From Deltaproteobacteria bacterium UBA2385 (lineage in GTDB: Bacteria; Myxococcota_A; UBA796; UBA2385): a DNA stretch of 32,963 nt. Of this stretch, positions 26,128-32,963 are shown piece by piece. Location of the stretch: NCBI GenBank assembly GCA_002343455.1, contig DDSR01000123.1, positions 1 through 32,963 on the forward strand, in the 5' to 3' direction. The position numbers were made by a program, and so were the translations under genes. Each line of letters begins with the position of its first letter. The first letter of the stretch is position 1. The notes beneath the pieces were generated by a model, which did no database searches, had not been told where the DNA came from, and saw nothing but the letters and a program-made list of their open reading frames with translations.

Positions 26128-26400
26128 GTCTTTCCTCCAGTGGTAGAATGCACCCGGCTCCCGACCCTGTACCCAAACCGCCTGCCAGCCTTGCATACGC
26201 GGGCTCGAAGCCCCAGATGTTCCCCGGCGTGTAGGTGGTGGAGGGCGGGGGCCACTTCTCCATGGCAGGTTCGAGTCCTCAGCGGATGGTGGCTCGAAGC
26301 CGAGTGCGCAGCACTCCTCGCAAGGCAACCCGCGTCCCGCAAGCCCCGCCACCCTCTGACCCCGCCTAGATCCTGCCACTTCTAACGATCCTCCTATATC
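26128..26400 (-). ncRNA. Candidate bridge RNA region of the IS110-family element
   Basis: The noncoding leader before the transposase can fold into nested stems. The outer stem pairs 26263-26269 with 26372-26378 (7 bp). Inside it, 26288-26293 pairs with 26348-26353 (6 bp). Inside that is the hairpin 26302-26307 with 26311-26316. A separate hairpin pairs 26201-26205 with 26209-26213, and the palindrome GGCTCGAAGCC occurs twice (26202, 26291). In IS110-group elements the bridge RNA lies at this position. Exact ends and the target- and donor-binding loops cannot be fixed by eye. A 9-bp direct repeat GCCACTTCT (26251, 26375) also lies here. Confidence 0.45.
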
Positions 26401-26410
26401 GACTCATTGA

Positions 26411-26439
26411 GTGAGAGGGGGCTGGGCGCCCCCTCTCAC
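26411..26439. repeat. Perfect 12-bp stem, 5-nt loop hairpin
   Basis: GTGAGAGGGGGC (26411-26422) pairs perfectly with 26428-26439 around TGGGC. No T-run follows on either strand. It stands near the outer border of the IS110-family element and could be a bidirectional terminator, an element end or a dispersed palindrome. Confidence 0.55.
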
Positions 26440-26763
26440 ACTCTCCCCGCCCCCGGGTGATCTCTGTGACAGGCTGTGGGCCTACGACACTGATCTGGGT
26501 GGTGGGGAGAGCCTCCACAACGTACAAGGGCACAGAGGAGATCAGGGAGAGTTCGCCGCGGTTGCCCGCGGTGGCTCTGCTGCCCGCCCCGCCACTCTCT
26601 CACCGTGCGCTCTGTGCCCGCTGTGGTGGATTCCTCTCGCCCGTGGAGCGAGTCTGCTCGAGCGCTCCGATCTCGCGGCCCAGACACCACGGACAGGGCA
26701 CTGAGGAACTTGTGGGCAATGAGAAGCGCCTCGCGGGGGGAGGAAGAACCCAGCCCCTACCCC
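26440..26763. other. Intergenic stretch without a recognisable gene
   Basis: About 320 bases between the hairpin and the zinc-finger gene. Open frames exist on both strands but show no family motif or ribosome site. Phrases such as ATCTCTGTGAC (26460) and CACAGAGGAGATC (26532) recall the CACAGAGATG at 25041, a degenerate intergenic repeat. No promoter or terminator is convincing. Confidence 0.5.
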
Positions 26764-27108
26764 TCACCCCTCCCGCGCCCCCTGACACCCCACGCACAGC
26801 GTCGCCGTCGGCCGCGCCCGCAGCCGCGCGATGGCGATCTCCTCCCCACACCGCAAACACTCGCCGAACTCCCCCTCGGCCATCCGCGACAAGGCCAGCT
26901 CGATCGCGTCGAGCTGCTCCACCATCAGCTTGTGTTGCGCCTTGGCCATCGCCTGCTGCTGCATGGCGTCCATGCGCGACAGGCGCCCGATCGGATCGTC
27001 CAGGCTGACCGGCCGACCGGCCTCCAACACGCCACCTAGTGCCTGGGAGATCCCCTCCCGCTCCTGCTCCAGTCGTCCTCGAAGCTCCTTCAGCTCCGCC
27101 CCCGTCAC
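26764..27108 (-). CDS. DksA/TraR-type zinc-finger protein
   Basis: A 114-residue protein. An N-terminal coiled-coil hairpin (residues about 4-75, ELKELRGRLEQEREG and QHKLMVEQLDAIELALSRM) leads to GEFGECLRCGEEIAIARL and TLCVGCQGARE, a Cys-x2-Cys-x17-Cys-x2-Cys zinc site of the DksA/TraR group. Members bind the RNA polymerase secondary channel and alter initiation with ppGpp, but the acidic tip residues of true DksA are not obvious, so a divergent regulator is called. GTG 27108 overlaps the deacetylase stop (GTGA) and has GGAGG in front; the longer open frame is not used. It is the last gene of the five-gene unit. Confidence 0.83.
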   Translation of the reverse strand: MTGAELKELRGRLEQEREGISQALGGVLEAGRPVSLDDPIGRLSRMDAMQQQAMAKAQHKLMVEQLDAIELALSRMAEGEFGECLRCGEEIAIARLRARPTATLCVGCQGAREG

Positions 27109-28022
27109 CCCGCCTCCAACGCCGCCTTGCATGTGTTCACATGCACCGCCACCACCTTCTCGACTTCCTTCGTGTACCCCCCCGCCAGCACCCACAGCAC
27201 CGGGATCCCCCGCTCCTTCGCCATCCGGAACACGATCCGATCCCGCTCCATCAGCGCGGCGTGGTCCAGGTCCAGCGGCGAGTAGGGATCCTCCTTGTAC
27301 GGGTCCGCCCCGGCCTGGTAGAGCAGCGCTGCCGGCCGGGCCCGCTCGATCGCCTTGGGCAGCTCCCTGGTCAGATGACCAAGATACTCCTCGGCCCCTG
27401 CGCCGTTACGCACGGGCACGCTCCAGGCGTTCTCGGTGTCGTCGGCGCGCACGCTCTCGACGTCGCGGTAGGCGAGGTTGTCCTTGTACCAGTTGCCGTA
27501 GATCGAGAGCTGGTACAGCTCGGGCCGGGTCCGCAGCAGGTCGGCGGTGCCGTTGCCGTAGTGCAGGTCCATGTCCAGGACCAGGGCCCGCCCCAGCCGC
27601 CCCTCGGCCCGCATCCGCTCCCAGGCGACGACCAGGCCGTTGAAGGTGCAGAATCCCTGCCCGCGGTGGGCGTGGCTGTGGTGGAAGCCGCTGGCGAGGT
27701 TGCCGGCGATGCCGTCTTCCAGCGCGGCGCGCAGGCCGTCGATGCAGCCGCCGTTGGTCCAGCGCACGGCCCGGGCCAGCTCGGGCGACCAGGGGAACTT
27801 CTGCGACTGGGCCAGCTCGCGGGGCTGGCCGGTGGCGATGGCCTGGATGTACTCGGCGGCGTGGACCCGCAGCAGGTCCTCGTCGCTGACGGGCTGCGGC
27901 GCCAGGAGCTGGACCGGCAGGCCCTGCCGCTCGATCTCCGCCCGCACCAGGCGGAACTTGCGGATGGGCATGATGTGCTCGCCCAGATCGGCCTCGTACT
28001 CGGCGGCGTGGAAGACCTTCAT
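27105..28022 (-). CDS. HDAC-family zinc deacetylase (acetylpolyamine amidohydrolase-like)
   Basis: A 305-residue member of the arginase/histone-deacetylase superfamily. It shows the catalytic His pair in SGFHHSHAHRGQGFCTFNG (His114, His115), zinc ligands Asp152 and His154 in DMDLHYGNGT, a third Asp in AGADPYKEDP and the catalytic Tyr in LAGGYTKE, so it should be active. It removes acetyl groups from lysine side chains, polyamines or related amines in the cytoplasm. ATG 28022 overlaps the stop of the aminotransferase fusion (TGATG), which decides the start. Being coupled to an acetyltransferase-like domain and two transaminases, a small-molecule substrate is more likely than histone-like protein, but protein deacetylation cannot be excluded. 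Confidence 0.9.
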   Translation of the reverse strand: MKVFHAAEYEADLGEHIMPIRKFRLVRAEIERQGLPVQLLAPQPVSDEDLLRVHAAEYIQAIATGQPRELAQSQKFPWSPELARAVRWTNGGCIDGLRAALEDGIAGNLASGFHHSHAHRGQGFCTFNGLVVAWERMRAEGRLGRALVLDMDLHYGNGTADLLRTRPELYQLSIYGNWYKDNLAYRDVESVRADDTENAWSVPVRNGAGAEEYLGHLTRELPKAIERARPAALLYQAGADPYKEDPYSPLDLDHAALMERDRIVFRMAKERGIPVLWVLAGGYTKEVEKVVAVHVNTCKAALEAG

Positions 28023-30337
28023 CACAGCTCCCTCAGGCCGGCGGCCAGGATGGCGAGGGCCTCGTCGACGTGGCGCTCGCCCAGGATCAGCGCCGGACGG
28101 AATCGAACACTGCTAGAGCCGCTGCCGCCCATCTCCAGGCCGCGCTGGCGGACGAGGTCCAGCAGGCGATCACGGCTGGCTGCGTCGGGCAGATCGAAGG
28201 CGCAGAAGGTGCCCGCTCCCCTCACCTGGGAGATCGGCCCGGGCAGCCCGGCCAGGCCCTCGCGCAGCCGCCGCCCGACCCGCTGCACCTGGTCGAGCAG
28301 CCCGTCGCGGTCGATGACCTCGCAGACGACCTCGAGCTGGGCCCCGCGCAGGGGGTCGCCCAGCCAGGTGTTGAAGATGCGGTAGGGCAGCTCGGGGACC
28401 AGCGCCTCGCGCATATAGACCCCGCCGATCAGCATCTTCTTGGAGAAGGTGACCAGGTCCGGCGGCTCCTCCAGGCCCCAGGCCTCGTGAGCCCAGAAGC
28501 GCCCGGTCCCGCCGCCGCCGGTCTGGACCTCGTCGACGATGAAGAAGGCCCCGAAGCGCGCGCACAGCGCTCGCAGCTTGCGGAAGAAGTCGGGGCTGGC
28601 GTGTCGATCGCCCCCCTCGCCCTGGATGGGCTCGACGATCAGGGCGGCGAGGTTGCCCGCCTGTAGCGCCACCTCGACCGCGCGCAGCGAGCGCTGCTCC
28701 TGCTCGGCGTTGTGCGCGAGGTTGTCCTCCAGCGGCCAGCGGGTGTCGGGGAAGGGCGCCACCGGCCAGTCGAAGGCGGGGAAGTCCAGCTTGTGGATGG
28801 CCTTGCTGCGGGTGAGCGAGAGGGCGCCCAGGCTGCGCCCGTGAAAGCCACCCTCGAAGCTGAGCACCTTCATCCGGTTGGCCCGCGCCTGAGAGTTGGT
28901 CATGCAATCAGACAACTCCTGGGGGCCGACCGGCCCGCCCCGCTCCCGCTCGGCGTAGGCGACGAAGGCGAGCTTGATGGCGTTCTCGACCGCTTCGGCC
29001 CCGGTGGTGACCGCCAGCACCTGGGCCATGCCCTCGGGGCCCACCCGCATCAAGGTGCCCTCGACGATGTCGACCCACTCCTTGGGCGGCGCGATGCCCA
29101 GCGCCGGTCGGAAGCCCGCACACCAGTCGAAGCGCCCGTTCTTCCAGGCGGCCAGCAGGTCGGGGTGGTTGTAGCCAAGCGGCAGGGCGGCGATGTGGCC
29201 GTACAGGTCCAGCAGCACGTTGCCGTCGACGTCCATCAGGTAGTTGCCCTTGCAGGCGCGGCTCTCCAGGTACAGGTGGACGCTGCGGGCGTCCTGGTAC
29301 TGGCCGTGTCGGGCGCGCAGGGCCTCGCCACGGGGGCCCGGGACGGCCGTCAGCAGCTTTACATTGGTTGGCTCATCAGGAATCGTGGACATAGGAGTCG
29401 TCTCGGTCCAGTCGCGCCGCAAGGCGGCCTGGGCTTCGGGGAGGGGGGGAGGACGCGGCCCGGCCCACCAGGCCGGCGGGTAGAGGTCGACGACGGCGCT
29501 CTCCAGCAGCGGGTCGAGGCTGCCGAAGTCGGAGAGCGAGGGGCGCAGCAGCACGACGTCCAGGCAGAAGGGGCCGCTGGGGAAGGCGTGCTCGCGGATC
29601 TCTGCCAGATCCTCGGCCGGGCAGTGCTGGGCGTGGATGGACTGGATGTGGTCGATCAGCTCGCGCAGCTCGCCGGGAGCGACCAGCCGCTCCTCCTCTC
29701 GGCCGATGCGGCGGATCACCGAGATGAAGGGCAGCGGCAGGGCCGGCTGGCCGGGCTCCCGCTCGCGGAAGTCGGGCTGGGCGTAGTGCAAGGCCGTCGG
29801 CGGGACCGCCGAGAAGCCGGTCTTTCCGTAGGCGAGCAGCCGCACGATCGAGGACTGGTCCGCCGGATCGATGAACTCCATCTCGGCGAAGAGGGTGATC
29901 CGGCCCTCGCCGCCCAGCCCATCGCGGGCGAGCTGGGCGGGCGCGATGCGGAGCAGGCTGGCCACGCCCGTGCGCCGCCACTCCGGCACGACGTAGCTGT
30001 GCGAGAGCAGGACCACGACCCGGGCCGAGTCCCGGGCGTAGCTGAAGAAGCAGTCCCGCACCCCGACGATGGCGCCTTCCAGGTCGCGCACCAGCACCAT
30101 GCAGTACTGCACCTCGAAGTCCGGGACCTGCGAGACGACCCGCCCGGCGTGGAACCAGCGCCGGAGCACCTCGTCGCTCTCGATCTCGCCCTTGGGACCG
30201 AAGTGCTCGTTCAGGATCGCCAGCCCCTGCTCGAAGGCCTCGGCCTGGTCCACGACCTCCAGGCGCAGCTCCTCCAGCAGGGCCCGCAGCCGCTCGGGCC
30301 GCTCGCCGGGGTGGGCCAGGCGGAGGTCCAGCTTCAT
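28022..30337 (-). CDS. Fusion: GNAT-like domain plus GABA-transaminase-type class III aminotransferase
   Basis: A 771-residue two-part protein. Residues 1 to about 310 form a GNAT-like domain homologous to the protein at 20079-21218, with an intact-looking loop Arg-Arg-Thr-Gly-Val-Ala after LLSHSYVVPEW. From about residue 316 it is a PLP aminotransferase: VDEVQTGGGGTGRFWAHEAW (PLP-ring Asp602), FSKKMLIGG (Schiff-base Lys634), IVEPIQGEGGDRHAS and PYRIFNTWLGDP. These resemble animal/fungal GABA transaminase more than E. coli GabT. The cysteines that hold the 2Fe-2S cluster in pig enzyme are absent (TTGAEAVENA). No stop or ribosome site separates the parts; an internal ATG at 29392 lacks a site. 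The start overlaps the upstream stop (ATGA). Probably moves an amino group from a GABA-like or omega-amino substrate. Confidence 0.87.
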   Translation of the reverse strand: MKLDLRLAHPGERPERLRALLEELRLEVVDQAEAFEQGLAILNEHFGPKGEIESDEVLRRWFHAGRVVSQVPDFEVQYCMVLVRDLEGAIVGVRDCFFSYARDSARVVVLLSHSYVVPEWRRTGVASLLRIAPAQLARDGLGGEGRITLFAEMEFIDPADQSSIVRLLAYGKTGFSAVPPTALHYAQPDFREREPGQPALPLPFISVIRRIGREEERLVAPGELRELIDHIQSIHAQHCPAEDLAEIREHAFPSGPFCLDVVLLRPSLSDFGSLDPLLESAVVDLYPPAWWAGPRPPPLPEAQAALRRDWTETTPMSTIPDEPTNVKLLTAVPGPRGEALRARHGQYQDARSVHLYLESRACKGNYLMDVDGNVLLDLYGHIAALPLGYNHPDLLAAWKNGRFDWCAGFRPALGIAPPKEWVDIVEGTLMRVGPEGMAQVLAVTTGAEAVENAIKLAFVAYAERERGGPVGPQELSDCMTNSQARANRMKVLSFEGGFHGRSLGALSLTRSKAIHKLDFPAFDWPVAPFPDTRWPLEDNLAHNAEQEQRSLRAVEVALQAGNLAALIVEPIQGEGGDRHASPDFFRKLRALCARFGAFFIVDEVQTGGGGTGRFWAHEAWGLEEPPDLVTFSKKMLIGGVYMREALVPELPYRIFNTWLGDPLRGAQLEVVCEVIDRDGLLDQVQRVGRRLREGLAGLPGPISQVRGAGTFCAFDLPDAASRDRLLDLVRQRGLEMGGSGSSSVRFRPALILGERHVDEALAILAAGLREL

Positions 30338-31722
30338 CCGTCCAGCTCGGCGGCGACGTCGGCGAAGACCGAGAGGGCGATCTCGGCGTGCTCGGGGCGG
30401 GTGACCAGGTGGGGCCGCAGGCGCACCGAGCGGCTGCCCGTGTAGGTGGCGAAGACCCCCCGGGCCAGGGCGCGGCGGTTGAACTCGTCGCGGGCCGCGG
30501 CGGTCGGCAGGTCGAAGGCCAGCAGGAAGCCCCGCCCGCGAGCCTGGCTGAGCAGGCCCGGGTGCCGACGGCAGAGCTGCTCCAGCCCCTCCAGCAGGAG
30601 CGCCCCGGTCTGGCGGACGTTGGCCAGCAGGTCCTCGACCTCGATCGTCTGCAGCACGGTCTGGGCGAGCTGGGCCTTGCAGCGGTCCCCATTGCGGGTC
30701 TGGTACATCCGCCCGAACCGGGTGATGGCGAACTCAGGCGTCGAGAAGAAGCCACCCATCTGCATCTTCTTGCCGAAGCAGAGCAGGTCGGGCGGGCGAG
30801 GCAGCTGCAGGTGCTCGACGGCCCAGAGCCGGCCGCTGGTCCCGACCCCGGTCTGGACCTCGTCCAGCACGAAGGCGGCTCCCGCCTGGCCGGCGAGGCG
30901 CTGGACCGCCTGGTAGAAGGCCGGGCTGGCGTGGCGGTCGCCTCCTTCGCTCTGGATCGGCTCGACGATGACCGCGGCGACCCGGCCGGCGTGGGCGTCG
31001 AGCGCTCGCTCCAGCTCGACCAGGCAGCGGGCCTCTTCCCGAGCGTTGTGCTCGGCGTTGTCGGCGAGCGGCCAGCGGTTGGCCGGGAAGGGCACGGTCG
31101 GCCAGGGGAACGCCGGCAGATCGGCCTTGTGCAGCAGCTTGCTGTGCGTCGCCGAGAGCGGACCCAGCCCCCGGCCGTGAAAGGCGCCTTCGAAGGCGAC
31201 GACGACCGCGTCGGTGCCGCGGTTGTCCATCCAGGCGGCCTGCTCGTCGGCGTCCATCTGGAGCGGGTCCGGCGATCGCCCCGCGCGCCGCCGCCGCGCC
31301 TCGCCGTGCACGATGAAGGCGGCCTTCAGGGCGCTCTCGACGCCCTCCCCTCCCCCGTCCACGCAGTACATCGAGCCCATCCCCGCCGGCGCCCAGCGCT
31401 CCTGGACCCGGTGGACGAACTCCAGCCAGTCCGGCGCCGTCAGGAAGGGCGTCGAGGTCGGGTTGGCCGCGGCGCGAGCGAAGGCGGGCGAGGAGGCCGT
31501 CGCCAGCAGCGCCGGGTGGTTGTAGCCCAGCGCCCCCAGGGCGAAGCTGCCGAACAGGTCCAGGAAGATGTTGCCGTCGAGGTCCTGGAGCCAGACCCCC
31601 TCGCTTCGCTCCGCGTCCATCACGACCGAGCGGTAGCGGTGCTGCATGTCGAAGCGGCCCCGGGCGATGGCCTGCGCGGCGAGAGCTCCGGGGAGCGTGC
31701 CGGACACCGAACGTCGATCCAT
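30334..31722 (-). CDS. Class III aminotransferase (lysine 6-transaminase/GABA-transaminase-like)
   Basis: A 462-residue PLP enzyme related to, but distinct from, the neighbouring transaminase. It has ALGALGYNHPALL, the PLP phosphate region VDGGGEGVESALKAAF, VAFEGAFHGRGLGPLS, IVEPIQSEGGDRHAS, VLDEVQTGVGTSG (Asp287) and FGKKMQMGG (Lys319). Where lysine 6-aminotransferases read Asn-Ser-Thr-Trp-Gly-Gly it has Tyr-Gln-Thr-Arg-Asn-Gly, so specificity is open. It transfers an omega-amino group to 2-oxoglutarate or another keto acid. ATG 31722 lies 2 nt after the dnaJ-like stop, with GGGAGGA inside that gene as its ribosome site. Its own stop overlaps the fusion gene (ATGA). Confidence 0.88.
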   Translation of the reverse strand: MDRRSVSGTLPGALAAQAIARGRFDMQHRYRSVVMDAERSEGVWLQDLDGNIFLDLFGSFALGALGYNHPALLATASSPAFARAAANPTSTPFLTAPDWLEFVHRVQERWAPAGMGSMYCVDGGGEGVESALKAAFIVHGEARRRRAGRSPDPLQMDADEQAAWMDNRGTDAVVVAFEGAFHGRGLGPLSATHSKLLHKADLPAFPWPTVPFPANRWPLADNAEHNAREEARCLVELERALDAHAGRVAAVIVEPIQSEGGDRHASPAFYQAVQRLAGQAGAAFVLDEVQTGVGTSGRLWAVEHLQLPRPPDLLCFGKKMQMGGFFSTPEFAITRFGRMYQTRNGDRCKAQLAQTVLQTIEVEDLLANVRQTGALLLEGLEQLCRRHPGLLSQARGRGFLLAFDLPTAAARDEFNRRALARGVFATYTGSRSVRLRPHLVTRPEHAEIALSVFADVAAELDG

Positions 31723-31724
31723 CT

Positions 31725-32870
31725 TCAGTCCTCCCGTGGGCCGACCGGGTTGAGCTCGGCGAAGCGCTCGATCAGGCTGCGGCTCTCGTCGTCCAGGGTC
31801 CGAGGGGTCAGGATGCGCAGCTCGACGAGGTGATCGCCGCCGTCCACGCCTCGGCCCCGCAGGCGCAACCGGGCGCCCGAGTCGCTGCACGGGGGGATGC
31901 TGACGTGCACCGGGCCCGCCGGGGTCTGCACCTTGATCCGCCCCCCCAGCAGGGCCTCGACCACCGAGATCTCGACCACGCTGACCTCGCCCGGCGCAGG
32001 CGCGGCCGGAGGAGGAGAGGCAGAGGGCCGCGGCCCCGAGCCGTGGCTGCGCCGCTCGCCGCGCTGGCTCTGCGGGCCGGGCGAGGCGTCTTCATCCCGC
32101 ACGACCGTGATGTCGCAGACCAGCTCGCCGTAGGCCCCGCCGCTGACCCCGGCGTCGCCGTAGCCGGGGACCCGCAGGGTGTCCCCGCTCTTCACGCCCG
32201 GCGGCACCCGCAGATCGTGGATCTCGGGGTAGCGGTGCAGGCCGTGGCCGTCGTCCCCGCGCAGCAGGCGCGGGTAGCGCAGGGTGACCGTCCCGCCGCG
32301 GCCCGCCACGCTGGAGGGCACATCGACCTTCAGGTGGATGTCGCGCCCGGGCCGAGGGTCCTCCGCCGCCGGCGCCGGTCCGCCGCGCACCGGGCCGCTG
32401 CTGGCCGGCCGGCCCCAGCTGCCGCGGTTGGCCGCGTTGGCCTGGGGTCCGCCGAAGCCGAACTCCCCGCCGCCGAAGTCGCCGAAGATGTCCTCCAGGC
32501 CGATGTCGTTGGCCGGGTTGCGCCGGCCCCGTCGGGTGGAGGGCCCGGCCCGTCCGTGGGGGCTGGGATCGCCGACCTGTTCGAAGTCGAAGCCGCCGGG
32601 CGGCCGCCACTTGCCGCCGTTGCGCCCCGGCCCGGAGAACATCGTCGAGTACCCGCGCCGATCGTAGGTGGCGCGGCGCACCGGGTCCACCAGCGTCTCG
32701 TAGGCCTCACGCACCTGGGTGAAACGAAGCTGGATCTTGGGATCATCGCCGGCCACGTCGGGGTGGCACTCGCGCGCCAGCCTGCGGAAGGCGCTCTTGA
32801 TCTCGTCGACATTGGCGTCGCGCGCGACCCCGAGCGTCGTGTAGTGATCGGCGGTCTCGGACTCGCTCAT
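31725..32870 (-). CDS. J-domain co-chaperone (CbpA/DnaJ type without zinc finger)
   Basis: A 381-residue DnaJ-family protein. The J domain (residues about 8-75) begins DHYTTLGVARDANVDEIKSAF and has His36-Pro-Asp in RECHPDVAG, which triggers DnaK ATP hydrolysis. A Gly/Phe-rich linker follows (EDIFGDFGGGEFGFGG), then the two C-terminal substrate-binding beta domains (HLKVDVPSSVAGRGGTVTLRYP, LRVPPGVKSGDTLRVPGYG, VSVVEISVVEALLGGRIKVQTPAGPV). The four Cys-x2-Cys zinc repeats of DnaJ are missing, so it is CbpA-like. A Pro/Ser-rich insert lies at about residues 265-295. It is the first gene of the coupled unit; no clear promoter is seen before it. Confidence 0.92.
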   Translation of the reverse strand: MSESETADHYTTLGVARDANVDEIKSAFRRLARECHPDVAGDDPKIQLRFTQVREAYETLVDPVRRATYDRRGYSTMFSGPGRNGGKWRPPGGFDFEQVGDPSPHGRAGPSTRRGRRNPANDIGLEDIFGDFGGGEFGFGGPQANAANRGSWGRPASSGPVRGGPAPAAEDPRPGRDIHLKVDVPSSVAGRGGTVTLRYPRLLRGDDGHGLHRYPEIHDLRVPPGVKSGDTLRVPGYGDAGVSGGAYGELVCDITVVRDEDASPGPQSQRGERRSHGSGPRPSASPPPAAPAPGEVSVVEISVVEALLGGRIKVQTPAGPVHVSIPPCSDSGARLRLRGRGVDGGDHLVELRILTPRTLDDESRSLIERFAELNPVGPRED

Positions 32871-32911
32871 TCGACATCCCGGTCTTGGGCCCTACTCTAT
32901 CCAGAAACAGC

Positions 32912-32949
32912 GGGGGGGGGCTGGGGCCTCGCCGGCCCCCTCCCCCCCC
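32912..32949. repeat. GC-only hairpin upstream of the J-domain gene
   Basis: Eight G-C pairs (32913-32920 with 32942-32949), a 2 by 2 internal loop, then GGGGCC (32923-32928) pairing with 32934-32939 around TCGCC. No T-run. It may terminate incoming transcription or shape the 5' leader of the five-gene unit; a nine-G run is part of it. Confidence 0.45.
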
Positions 32950-32963
32950 GATCGGCCTTCGGC

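Larger units (their letters stand above)
25050..26400 (-). mobile_element. IS110-family element (ends approximate)
   Basis: The element comprises the DEDD transposase at 25105-26127, a short 3' part and a long structured noncoding 5' part. IS110-group elements lack long inverted ends and duplicate little or no target, so the borders cannot be set from one copy; the given limits are estimates from the end of recognisable structure. The stretch 24935-25049, between the TPR remnant and the element, has no gene. The transposase is intact, so the element may be mobile. Confidence 0.6.

Noticed and set aside
26266..26281. tRNA T-arm-like phrase GGTTCGAGTCC
   Set aside because: Only three stem pairs form and no acceptor, D-arm or anticodon arm can be placed around it; it lies within the IS110-family leader.
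26128..26379. N-terminal extension of the IS110 transposase reading frame
   Set aside because: The family homology begins at ATG 26127 with an ideal ribosome site; the upstream part is low-complexity and contains RNA-like stems.

Overview
The window is very GC-rich, with a strong G/C preference at third codon positions and frequent GTG and TTG starts. It carries eukaryote-like families: a Ser/Thr protein kinase, a GABA-transaminase of the animal type and a class I-like zinc deacetylase. Several lipoproteins have unusually short signal peptides. Together these suggest a myxobacterium-like (Myxococcota) or similar deltaproteobacterial chromosome; this is an inference from style and content, as no rRNA or marker gene is present.

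Layout. Positions 1-5123: the N-terminal end of a protein kinase (minus strand), then on the plus strand two overlapping paralogous alpha/beta hydrolases and two tandem arylsulfotransferase-like lipoproteins joined by an ATGA overlap. Positions 5139-9411 (minus): a lipoprotein of unknown function, an AI-2E-type permease, an exported START-like protein, thioredoxin and a CPBP membrane protease. Positions 9477-14606: a double-domain dCTP deaminase, then on the minus strand MATE exporter, feoA and feoB, with a convincing Fur box and promoter before feoA. A possible 34-residue peptide gene lies before the MATE gene. Positions 14753-20002: a transglutaminase-like protein, galE, a GT4 glycosyltransferase with a coupled Nudix hydrolase, a DUF4097-like lipoprotein and a PuuB/OrdL-type amine oxidase. 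Positions 20079-22382 (plus): a large GNAT-like protein, a small GNAT and a glutathione S-transferase.

Positions 22383-26763 are an accessory scar: a nested hairpin, a 63-bp tandem repeat built from imperfect palindromes, a TPR-protein gene split by a complete IS256-family element (23-bp inverted ends, exact 8-bp target duplication), and an IS110-family element whose noncoding leader folds like a candidate bridge RNA.

Positions 26764-32870 (minus) hold the most interesting unit: five genes joined by stop/start overlaps or a 2-nt gap, in the order J-domain protein, class III aminotransferase, GNAT-like domain fused to a GABA-transaminase-type aminotransferase, HDAC-like zinc deacetylase, and DksA/TraR-type zinc-finger protein. 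The fused GNAT-like domain is clearly homologous to the freestanding protein at 20079-21218. That protein is divergent from the amine oxidase, so two separate loci may serve one amine (diamine, polyamine or lysine) acetylation-transamination-deacetylation chemistry. That function is a hypothesis; the gene order, fusion and paralogy are read directly from the sequence.
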